Origin: Paraburkholderia rhizosphaerae
GTDB lineage: Bacteria; Pseudomonadota; Gammaproteobacteria; Burkholderiales; Burkholderiaceae
Direction: 5' to 3'
Assembly (NCBI RefSeq): GCF_004366595.1
Contig: NZ_SORE01000017.1
Span: 62,001 to 126,000, forward strand
Length of the DNA: 64,000 nt
In this document: one piece after another, positions 42,471 through 50,740 of the stretch
Position numbering within the stretch: position 1 is the stretch's first letter
Layout: every line of letters begins with the position of its first letter
The notes under the pieces: model-generated
What the model saw: only the letters and a program-made list of their open reading frames with translations
What the model was told of the DNA's origin: nothing
Database searches by the model: none
Position numbers and translations under genes: made by a program

Positions 42471-45400
42471 TCAACTAACGTCCCGCCCGGTCAAGCGCAT
42501 CAGCGCATGGAGCAGCTCGTCGAAATCGAGCGGCTTCACCAATTGCAGGTCGACGCCTTCCCTCGGCTTTGCATTTGCATTCTGCTCGCGACTGCCTGCG
42601 GACAGCACAATCATCTTCAGTTGTTCCGGTGTGCACACGGCCCGCACATTGCGCACGAACTCGCCGCCGTCCCGGTCGCGCAACGGAAATGCGGCGAGCA
42701 GCACATCGACCGGTTCGCGCGTCAACGCCGCGAGCGCTTCCGAGGCGCCGAGCACGATCCGCACCGACGCGTGCTCCAGTTCGAGCAGCTTCGATAGCGT
42801 CGCCGCCGTTTCCCGATCGTCTTCGACAATCAGCACGCGCAGCGCGTCGATGCTTCCCGGCTGCTGCGTCGCGGCCGCGCCGATGCCGCCGCGTTCTTCC
42901 GCGACCGGCAACCAGACGGTCATCGCGGTGCCCTTGCCGTGGCCGTCGGAACGTGCGGCAACGCGGCCGCCATGCATCTGCGCGAGCTGCTTGACGAGCG
43001 CAAGACCGATTCCCAAACCGCCTTTCGACGCGTCCCGCATCCCGCGGCCCTGCCGGAACATTTCGAACACGTACGGAAGCATCGCACCGTCGATGCCCTG
43101 ACCGTCGTCGATCACATCGATACGCCATAGCGTCTGTTCGCGCCTGAGCCTGATGCTGATATGGCCACGCGCATCGGTGAACTTCAGCGCATTGCTGACC
43201 AGGTTCCACAGAATCTGCTCGCAGCGCACCGGATCGGCCGTCGCATGCGCAGGCGCTTGCACGTCGCCGAAATCGACAGACAGCGAAATGCCGCGCGCAC
43301 ACGCGTCTTCTTCCACCGCGTCCGCGACGCTGGCGATCAACGCGACCAGATCGACCCGCGCGAGCTCGAGCGCGAGCTTGCCGGTGCGGATTCTCGACAG
43401 GTCGAGCAGATCGTCGATGATTTGCGCCTGCGTACGCACCGCGCGCCGGATCGAGTCGGCCGTTTCCCGCACCGATACGAGACCGCGTGCTTCGGGCAGC
43501 CTCGGCAACATTTCGGCTTTCACGCCGATCAGGTTCAGCGGATGTTTGAGCTCATGCGACAGCACCGCGATGAAATCGTCCTTCAGCTGATTCGACAGCA
43601 CTTCCTTTTCGCGCTGCTGCCGCTCGTGTTCGAGCGCCTGCTGCTTCGAGTCTTCGCGGCGCTTGCGCTCGGTCAGATCGCGCGCGATCTTCGCGAAGCC
43701 GGTGAACGCCGCGTCGGAGATCGGCGTCACGACGCCGCTGCAATAGACGCGTCGCTCATCCTTCGTCACGTGCCAGCGTTCGTCGTCCGCACGGCCGTCG
43801 CGCAGCGCGGTCTCCCGCTCGCGCGCGGCCGCCTGCTGTTCGTCGTCGCCCGGTCCATAAATGAGCGATACATTGCGGCCGACCACTTCGCTTTCCGTAT
43901 AGCCGAAAATGCGTTCGGCGCCCGCGTTCCATGTCACGATCGCGCCTTGCGGGTCCTGCACGATGATCGCGTAGTCCGCGGTCGATTGCGCGACGAGCCG
44001 CAAGCGCTCCTCGCCACGTCGCGCCGCCTCTTCGGCTTCATGCCGTGCGGTGATGTCGATCAGCGTCAGCACCGTGCCGTCGATGCGGTCGTCGGCAGTG
44101 CGGTACGGCAACAGGCGCACCAGATACCAGCGGCCTTCGCTGCTCTGAATTTCGCGCTCGATCAGCTTTAACGTTTCGAACGACTGTTTGACGTCTTCCG
44201 CGAGCGTCGGATACTGCAGCGCATGCGTAATGTCGAACAGCGAGCGGCCGATATCGGTATCGATCAGCTTGAAAATACGCGTCGCGTTTGCGGTGAAACG
44301 CTTCACCAGAAATTTCTTGTCGACGAATACGGTTGCGATATCGGTCGACACGATGATGTTCTGCAGGTCGTCGTTTGCTTTCGCGGTGTCTTCAATCCGG
44401 TTCTGAAGTTCGGTGTTGACCGTGGTCAATTCTTCGTTGACCGATTGCAATTCTTCCTTGCTGCTTTCGAGTTCTTCGGTCGCCGAGCGCAACTCTTCGT
44501 TGATCGCCTGCAATTCCTCGTTCGATGCCTTCAGCTCTTCAACTGACGTCTCGTACTGTTCGATGGTCGTCGCCAGCTGTTCGCGGCTCAGTTGCAATTC
44601 GTGATCGAGCTGGATCAGCACCGGGTCACGGCCGCCGTCCTGCTCTTCGCCTTCGTCGGTCATCCGCTCCTGCACTTCGTCGAACAGCACGAGGAAGAAG
44701 TCGGCATCGAGACCGGCATCGTGAAACGGACGCACGGTCATATTGATCCATGACGCCTGCTCGCCGCGCACCAGCCTGACGCGCCGCGCTTCGACGCTCG
44801 CGCCGGTTTGCAGCGCGCGGAACAGCGTGGTGCGCAAGTCGAGCCGCAATTCCGGCAGCACCAGTTCCATGATGTTGTTCGACGGTTCGCCACCCGCGTG
44901 ATGCAGGAAACGCCCTGCGGTATCGGACAGATGCACGATGGTCGATTCGCGATCGATGATCACGCTCGGCGGCGCATATTCTTCAAGCACCCGCTGATGC
45001 AGCGCGGAGAATGAAAAGCTGCGCCGATCCGCCGGCGGCTGCGCGGTGCTGGCGACGGGCAGCGTGATTGGCTTTTCGTCACGCGCCGCCTGATCGCTGA
45101 CGCTCAACAGCGGAAAGCCGACCGCGGTCTTCACGCGACCAAGCGCCGGACGCGCGCGATAGATGCGGTTTTTCTTGTCGACGACGACAAACAGGTCGTC
45201 CGCCGAATCGGCCGATTCGGCCGTGCCGAGAAACAGATAGCCGTCCGGCCGCAACGCGAAATGAAACAGCTCGAGAATCTGGCGCTGCACCGACCGGTCC
45301 AGATAGATCAGCACATTGCGGCATGAAATCAGATGCAGCTGTGAAAACGGCGGATCGCGCAACAGGCTATGCACCGCGAACAGCATCTTTTCGCGTATCG

Positions 45401-46640
45401 GCTTCACGATCCGGAAATTCACGCCGTCGCGAACAAAGAATTTCGCCAGCATCGGGCCGGGAATATCGGCGCTCACCGACCCGGGGTACACGCCCGCACG
45501 GGCGCGCGCAATCGCCGCTTCGTCGATGTCGGTTGCGAACACCTGCACGGCGGTCGCCGAGTTCGCCGCGTCGCGCTCCTGCGCGAGCAACACCGCGATG
45601 GAATACGCTTCCTCGCCGGTCGAGCAGCCGGCCACCCAGACGCGCACTTGCGGGTCGGCAACCGACGGACGGAACAGCCCGTGCACGACATCGCGCCGCA
45701 GCGCCTCGAACGCGTCGCGGTCGCGGAAGAACTGCGTGACGCCGATTAACATGTCCGCGAGCAGCGCGCTGGTTTCCGCCGGTGTCGTGCGCAGCAGGTT
45801 CCGGTAAGTCATCAGGTCGTGCACGCCGTTCACCTGCATGCGCCGTTCGATGCGACGCAGCACCGTCGCGCGCTTGTAGTGCCGGAAATCATGGCCGGTG
45901 CGCACGCGCAGATGCATCAGGACGTCATGCAACGCCTTTTCCGACTCTTCGCGCGCCGGCTCAGCCGGTCCCTCGGCCTCTTCCTCGGCTTCGAGGTTGA
46001 TCGGCTGGATGCTCTGCACGTTGCGCCAGAGTTCGACCAGTTTGCGCGGCATCGCGGCCACCGGCAGCACAAAATCGACATGCCCGGTCGCGATCGCATG
46101 GTGCGGCATCTCCGGATAGGCGGCATCGGTCGGTTCCTGGGCAATCGTCATACCGCCCGCTTCCTTGATGCGGCTCAAGCCGACCGCGCCGTCCGAACCG
46201 GTGCCGGACAGCACGATGCCCATTGCGCGCGTGCCATGCGCGTCGGCGAGCGTGCGGAAAAAGACATCGATCGCAACCGGCGCGCCGCCGTGCTGCGTGC
46301 GCTCGGTCACGCGTAGATACCCGTTCGCGGCCGACAGATATTTGCCCGGCGGAATGATATAGACGTGGTCCTTTTCGATCTTTGTCGCGCCTGTCACCTG
46401 ACTGACCGGCAGCCGGGATACGCGCCGCAGCACTTCGTCGATATGACTGACCGGCTCGGCCGGCAGATGCAGGATCACGACGAACGCAAGGTCCATCGAC
46501 GCGGGCGCATGGTTGAAAAAAGTCAGCAGCGCTTCGACCCCGCCCGCCGACGCGCCGATACCGACGACGGGAAAATCCAGGATCGCGGCAGCGTCCCGGT
46601 TCGGCATATCCTGCCCGGGTGTCGAGGGCTCGCTCGGCAT
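42471..46640 (-). CDS. CheB-CheR-PAS-histidine kinase fusion with phospho-dead receiver
   Basis: 1389 aa, the same order as its convergent neighbour: CheB (about 20-205; VVGIGASAGG, LHLPAEPVSH, SGTGSDG), CheR (RVWVAGCSTGEEAYSIA), coiled coil (ASNEELQAINEELRSATEE), PAS domains, HisKA (LSHELKHPLN), HATPase (GGLGIGLALVKQLA) and a receiver with EDD pocket and LVKPLD lysine. The phospho-acceptor position reads DVLLAAFPLRDRDGG, Ala instead of Asp, so the receiver cannot be phosphorylated. Start 46640 is set by AGGAG before ATG. The two fusions probably arose by duplication; one has lost this step. Confidence 0.92.
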   Translation of the reverse strand: MPSEPSTPGQDMPNRDAAAILDFPVVGIGASAGGVEALLTFFNHAPASMDLAFVVILHLPAEPVSHIDEVLRRVSRLPVSQVTGATKIEKDHVYIIPPGKYLSAANGYLRVTERTQHGGAPVAIDVFFRTLADAHGTRAMGIVLSGTGSDGAVGLSRIKEAGGMTIAQEPTDAAYPEMPHHAIATGHVDFVLPVAAMPRKLVELWRNVQSIQPINLEAEEEAEGPAEPAREESEKALHDVLMHLRVRTGHDFRHYKRATVLRRIERRMQVNGVHDLMTYRNLLRTTPAETSALLADMLIGVTQFFRDRDAFEALRRDVVHGLFRPSVADPQVRVWVAGCSTGEEAYSIAVLLAQERDAANSATAVQVFATDIDEAAIARARAGVYPGSVSADIPGPMLAKFFVRDGVNFRIVKPIREKMLFAVHSLLRDPPFSQLHLISCRNVLIYLDRSVQRQILELFHFALRPDGYLFLGTAESADSADDLFVVVDKKNRIYRARPALGRVKTAVGFPLLSVSDQAARDEKPITLPVASTAQPPADRRSFSFSALHQRVLEEYAPPSVIIDRESTIVHLSDTAGRFLHHAGGEPSNNIMELVLPELRLDLRTTLFRALQTGASVEARRVRLVRGEQASWINMTVRPFHDAGLDADFFLVLFDEVQERMTDEGEEQDGGRDPVLIQLDHELQLSREQLATTIEQYETSVEELKASNEELQAINEELRSATEELESSKEELQSVNEELTTVNTELQNRIEDTAKANDDLQNIIVSTDIATVFVDKKFLVKRFTANATRIFKLIDTDIGRSLFDITHALQYPTLAEDVKQSFETLKLIEREIQSSEGRWYLVRLLPYRTADDRIDGTVLTLIDITARHEAEEAARRGEERLRLVAQSTADYAIIVQDPQGAIVTWNAGAERIFGYTESEVVGRNVSLIYGPGDDEQQAAARERETALRDGRADDERWHVTKDERRVYCSGVVTPISDAAFTGFAKIARDLTERKRREDSKQQALEHERQQREKEVLSNQLKDDFIAVLSHELKHPLNLIGVKAEMLPRLPEARGLVSVRETADSIRRAVRTQAQIIDDLLDLSRIRTGKLALELARVDLVALIASVADAVEEDACARGISLSVDFGDVQAPAHATADPVRCEQILWNLVSNALKFTDARGHISIRLRREQTLWRIDVIDDGQGIDGAMLPYVFEMFRQGRGMRDASKGGLGIGLALVKQLAQMHGGRVAARSDGHGKGTAMTVWLPVAEERGGIGAAATQQPGSIDALRVLIVEDDRETAATLSKLLELEHASVRIVLGASEALAALTREPVDVLLAAFPLRDRDGGEFVRNVRAVCTPEQLKMIVLSAGSREQNANAKPREGVDLQLVKPLDFDELLHALMRLTGRDVS

Positions 46641-46816
46641 TGACTTCTCCTGTTTTGTCGCGATCGTTGGGGGTTCCGGCTGGCGGGCGGTGGCATGTAC
46701 CGCTGCGGCGCGCGCGACTGGGCTGCGCAACCGAAGCATACACTCGCGTGCGCGTGATGTGCCTCCGGAGTCGCCTGTAGAGGCGCGAAGCCGCGGCACC
46801 CGGTTGCGTGCGCAGG

Positions 46817-46846
46817 CCCGCGCCGCGCACGTCGTGCGGGCGCGGG
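46817..46846 (-). terminator. GC-rich hairpin after the quinone-oxidoreductase-like gene
   Basis: CCCGCGCC (46817-46824) pairs with GGCGCGGG (46839-46846), with an inner GCAC/GTGC stem. It lies about 50 bp after the minus-strand stop at 46895 and before the hybrid kinase start. It has no T-run. Confidence 0.4.
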
Positions 46847-46894
46847 GCGCACAGGCTGTGCGGCGCGTGAGAGGTTAGGCGCCTGAACGCACGT

Positions 46895-47875
46895 TCAGCG
46901 GCCGGTCTCGGTGCGGCCGGCCTCGGCAACCAGCTTGCCGTGCACATGGCCGGCTTCGATCCGCGCGAACGCCTGCTTCAGGTCACGGACGCCGAATCGC
47001 TGCGCAACGCGCACCTTGACGCGTCCCGCGTCGATCAGTGCGGCAATCGTATTCAGCTGCGAGCCGTCCGGCCGCGCGGTGTAGCGCGCGCCTCGCGCGC
47101 CGCGTTTGGCGGCTTCGGTCTGCGATGGCTCGGTCAGCGTCGATATCAGCGCGCCGCCGCGCTTGACGACTGCCCACGAACGCGACTGCGTGTCGCCGCC
47201 AACCAGATCGAACACGAGGTCCATGTCGCGGGCAATATCTTCGAAGCGCTGGGTTCGATAATCGATCACATTGTCGACGCCCAGCGAGCGGACGAAATCG
47301 ACACCGTCACCGGAAGCCGTCGCGAATACCTCGGCGCCTTTCTCGCGCGCGAATTGCACGGCCAGATGACCGACGCCGCCCGCCGCCGCATGCACGAGCA
47401 CGCGCTCGCCGCGTTCCAGCAGACCGTGCTCGAACAGCCCCTGCCATGCGGTCAGCGCGGCGAGCGGCACGGCGCCCGCGGTCGCGATATCGACGGTATG
47501 AGGCGGTTCGGCCAGCGCCGTCGCATCGACGACAACAAAGTCCGCGAACGCGCCCTGCCCCTGGCCGACGAAGCCGAACACCTGCTGACCGGTGCGCCAT
47601 TGCAGCGCGTGCTTGCCGCCCGCGCGCACGACCTTTCCGGCAAAATCGCGCCCGAGCGTATAAGGCAGCGCGTCGTCGCGAATCATCGGGTAGTGGCCTT
47701 CGCGGGTCTTGACGTCGACCGGATTCACGCCCGCTGCGAGGACTTGCACGAGCACTTCGTCCGGACCCGGTTCGGGGATCGCGATCGAATCGAATTCAAG
47801 CGCGTCCGGTCCGCCAAAATGGTGAATCCGGTACGCATGCATCGTGGATGTAGAGGGTGATTGCGTGTCGCTCAT
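46895..47875 (-). CDS. Quinone oxidoreductase-like NADP-dependent dehydrogenase
   Basis: A 326-aa zeta-crystallin-type MDR enzyme without the catalytic zinc ligands. It has YRIHHFGGPDALEFDSI, VLAAGVNPVDVKTREGHYP, GRDFAGKVVRAGGKH, the Rossmann motif HAAAGGVGHLAVQFAREKGA near residue 165, and a conserved C-terminal segment QAFARIEAGHVHGKLV. It reduces quinones or enones with NADPH in this family; the real substrate is unknown. Start 47875 has AGGAG eight bases upstream. It stands alone between the giant kinase and the divergent DUF2795 gene. Confidence 0.85.
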   Translation of the reverse strand: MSDTQSPSTSTMHAYRIHHFGGPDALEFDSIAIPEPGPDEVLVQVLAAGVNPVDVKTREGHYPMIRDDALPYTLGRDFAGKVVRAGGKHALQWRTGQQVFGFVGQGQGAFADFVVVDATALAEPPHTVDIATAGAVPLAALTAWQGLFEHGLLERGERVLVHAAAGGVGHLAVQFAREKGAEVFATASGDGVDFVRSLGVDNVIDYRTQRFEDIARDMDLVFDLVGGDTQSRSWAVVKRGGALISTLTEPSQTEAAKRGARGARYTARPDGSQLNTIAALIDAGRVKVRVAQRFGVRDLKQAFARIEAGHVHGKLVAEAGRTETGR

Positions 47876-48085
47876 CGGCGTTCTCCTGTGTGATGTGTCG
47901 ACCGGCATCGATATGCGCCGGCCGGCGCCTCACTACGCGTGCAAGCCCTATTCCTTTGCAGACTTGCCGCTAGCGAACCGGCGTCGGCGACGAAGCAATA
48001 AGTTCGCGGCACGCGCGATGCGCGCATCTCGATGTCCTTGCCATCAAGGCGAGGAGCACCCCTTGTCAATTGTCAGGAGAGAATC

Positions 48086-48319
48086 ATGGCTCAACATCCC
48101 GCGCACGCTCAGGACCATCGTCATCCCGGTCAGCCAAACCCGACCGATATTCAGAAGGCATTGGCCGGCGTCAACTATCCAACCACGCGCGAGAAGCTGA
48201 TCGAGCAGTCGCGCCGTAATCGCGCGAACAGCGATATCGTCGATATCATCAGCCGTCTGCCGGATCACGACTACGACAGCCCGGCCGCCGTCGCGAAAGA
48301 AATCGCCCATGTTCAATGA
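48086..48319 (+). CDS. DUF2795 family protein (second copy)
   Basis: 77 aa. Residues PTDIQKALAGVNYPTTREK, LIEQSRRNRANSDIVDII and DYDSPAAVAKEIAHV repeat the pattern of the protein at 5182-5424. A His-rich N-terminus (HPAHAQDHRHPG) replaces the SNP repeat. Start 48086 has AGGAG seven bases upstream. It converges with the alcohol dehydrogenase at 48358. The function is unknown. Confidence 0.75.
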   Translation: MAQHPAHAQDHRHPGQPNPTDIQKALAGVNYPTTREKLIEQSRRNRANSDIVDIISRLPDHDYDSPAAVAKEIAHVQ

Positions 48320-48357
48320 ACGCTTTGCACGCGCATTGGAAACGGGCGAACGCCAGA

Positions 48358-49566
48358 CTACGGTTCAAGCTTCACTTTTAGCCAGCCGGGCTCGCGTGCA
48401 TCGAATGCGTGGTACGCATCGATCGCGTTCATGATCGGCTCGCGCTGGGTCAGCACGCTGATCGGATCGAACGACCCGTTGCGGACCAGTTCGACCAGCC
48501 GCGGCGTGATCGAGCGGTGATTACAGTTGCCCATTCTGATGGCCAGGTTCCGGTTCATCGCTTCGCCGATCGGGAAAAACCGGTCGCCTTCCGGATAGAC
48601 GCCGATCACCGACACCGTGCCCGCTTTCGCGACCGACTGCACCGCCCAGCGCAAGACCTGGGATGGTCCGCTACCGGGTTGCCAATGCCCGTCGTGCTGG
48701 CTTTGCCGCGGCGCGATCTCGCTCAGTTCCTCGTCGAACTCGTGCTGCTTGTCCTGCTGGCTTTGCGCAGCCGCGCCTTTGTCCGCGCGCACCGCGTCGA
48801 CGCCGACCGCATCGATCGCGCGGTCGACCCCGATGCCGCCGGTTAGTTCGAGGATGGTCTGTACCGGATCCTCCTGATCGAAATTCACCCCTTCGGCACC
48901 CTGCTGCCGCGCAATCTCGAGACGCGACTCGATGCGATCGACCACGATTATGCGGCCCGCGCCCATCAGCTTCGCGCTTGCAACGGCGAACTGGCCAACG
49001 GGCCCGGCCCCGAACACCGCCACGGTATCGCCGACGCGCACGCCCGCAAGCTGCGCGCCGAAGTAGCCGGTTGGGAAAATATCCGACAACAGGATCGCGC
49101 GGTCGTCATCGATATTTTCCGGCAGGCGGATCAGGCTCGCATGCGCGAGCGGCGTGCGCGCGTATTGCGCTTGCAGGCCGTTGAACGGGCCCGATGCCTT
49201 CGGGCCGCCGTAAAAAGCGGTGCCGGCACGTACGCCGTTCGGGTTCGCGGTATCGCATTGCGCGGTATAGCCCGCGCGGCAATACGAGCAAAAGCCGCAG
49301 GAAATGGTCGACGGCACCAGTATGCGATCGCCGCGCGCCAGATTGCGCACATCGCGCCCGATATCTTCGACGATGCCGATCGCTTCGTGACCGAGAATCG
49401 TGCCGGGCACCATGCCGGGCATCGTACCGCGCACCATATGCAGATCGGTGCCGCAAATCGCACTCGACGTGATGCGCACGATCGCGTCGGTCGGTTGCTG
49501 GATCGATGGATCGGGCACCGTATCGAGACAGATTTCGCCGATACCGTGAAATACGACTGCTTTCAT
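48358..49566 (-). CDS. Zinc-dependent alcohol dehydrogenase (second paralogue)
   Basis: 402 aa. Catalytic Cys in SSAICGTDLHM and Glu/His in GHEAIGIVEDIG; structural Cys cluster SCGFCSYCRAGYTAQC; cofactor motif FGAGPVGQF. A charged insertion of about 30 residues (GAAAQSQQDKQHEFDEELSE) after IDAVGVDAV distinguishes it from the dehydrogenase at 7629 and matches a known subset of this family. Aldehyde or alcohol oxidation is inferred. It is divergent from the GT2 gene at 49764, with about 200 bp between. Confidence 0.85.
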   Translation of the reverse strand: MKAVVFHGIGEICLDTVPDPSIQQPTDAIVRITSSAICGTDLHMVRGTMPGMVPGTILGHEAIGIVEDIGRDVRNLARGDRILVPSTISCGFCSYCRAGYTAQCDTANPNGVRAGTAFYGGPKASGPFNGLQAQYARTPLAHASLIRLPENIDDDRAILLSDIFPTGYFGAQLAGVRVGDTVAVFGAGPVGQFAVASAKLMGAGRIIVVDRIESRLEIARQQGAEGVNFDQEDPVQTILELTGGIGVDRAIDAVGVDAVRADKGAAAQSQQDKQHEFDEELSEIAPRQSQHDGHWQPGSGPSQVLRWAVQSVAKAGTVSVIGVYPEGDRFFPIGEAMNRNLAIRMGNCNHRSITPRLVELVRNGSFDPISVLTQREPIMNAIDAYHAFDAREPGWLKVKLEP

Positions 49567-49763
49567 CGTGAGTTCTCCATGAAGGGTTGACGCCTGTCTT
49601 CAAGACAGCGGCTGCTATCGACCAGCAAGCCGAAGTCCTGCCGCGCAAAGCGCTTCCTCGTCACGCAGGCACTGCGTTTGCACTGGTGTCCATGCCCCGC
49701 GTGCGCGCCGACAGAACGCTCGCGGAAAACTCAACCCGATACCCTGCAAGGCGATTCGTCACC

Positions 49764-50714
49764 ATGTCCGATCCGCGCATTACCGTGGTCGTCCTGACCC
49801 ATAACCGCATCGCCCAGTTGATCGATACGTTGATGCATCTGCGCGCACTTGCCGAACATCCGCCGATCATCGTCGCGGACAACGCATCGAGCGATGGCAC
49901 CGCGACAATGATCGAGCTGCTGTTTCCGGACGTACTGCTGGTGCGTTGCGGGTCCAATATGGGCGCGGCCGGCCGCAATCGCGCAGTCGCATTTGTGCAA
50001 ACCCCGTATGTCGCGTTCTGCGACGACGACACATGGTGGACGCCGGGTTCGCTCGACCACGCGGTCGCCGTGCTCGACGCCTATCCGCGAGTCGGCATTC
50101 TGAATGCGCGCATCGAAGTGGGCGAACGACGCGATACGGACCCGGTATGCGCGAGCATGCAGAATAGTCCGCTCGACTCGGACGGCTTGCCTGGACCGTC
50201 GCTGATCGGCTATATGGCGGGAGCCTGCGTGATGCGCACATCCGTGTTTCGCAGCACACGCGGTTACGATCCCCGCTTTTTTATTGGCGGAGAAGAGGAA
50301 CGGGTCGCACTCGATGTACTCGCTGCCGGGCACGCGATTGTGTACTGCGCCGCGTTGGGGATTGCGCATCATCCTTCGCCGATGCGCGATAGCGCACTGA
50401 GGCGGCGGCTGCTGGCGCGCAATGCGGCGTGGACCGCATGGCAGAGGTTGCCGCCCGGCGAAGCGTTGCGGACAACCGCGCGTGCATTCAACTGCTTTCG
50501 CCGCGAGAAACGATTCTGGCGCGACAGCATCGCGCTCTTGCGCGGACTCGCATGGGCCATTCGCGAACGACGGCGCGTGCCGGACCACGTGCTCGAATCG
50601 CGCGATATCGTCAAACGCGCTGCGCTGCGTAATCCGGCACATGTGGTTGCGCAACAGCCGGGAACGAATGCCGCGTCGCATCGCGCGCATACGCCCGAGA
50701 TCGCGGAGAAATGA
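49764..50714 (+). CDS. GT2 family glycosyltransferase
   Basis: 316 aa. A GT-A fold with VVVLTHNRIAQLIDTL, VADNASSDGTATMIEL, GAAGRNRAVAFVQTPYVAF followed by the metal motif CDDDTWW, and an ALGIAHHPSPMRDS acceptor-side segment. No membrane helix is visible, so it is soluble or peripheral. Start 49764 is the residue beginning the first strand; the ribosome site is weak and an upstream ATG at 49692 is possible. It is the first glycan-locus gene, convergent with the ABC fusion gene, whose stop is 26 bp away. Confidence 0.8.
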   Translation: MSDPRITVVVLTHNRIAQLIDTLMHLRALAEHPPIIVADNASSDGTATMIELLFPDVLLVRCGSNMGAAGRNRAVAFVQTPYVAFCDDDTWWTPGSLDHAVAVLDAYPRVGILNARIEVGERRDTDPVCASMQNSPLDSDGLPGPSLIGYMAGACVMRTSVFRSTRGYDPRFFIGGEEERVALDVLAAGHAIVYCAALGIAHHPSPMRDSALRRRLLARNAAWTAWQRLPPGEALRTTARAFNCFRREKRFWRDSIALLRGLAWAIRERRRVPDHVLESRDIVKRAALRNPAHVVAQQPGTNAASHRAHTPEIAEK

Positions 50715-50740
50715 CGCGTGCGCTTCGCACTGCCATTGCT

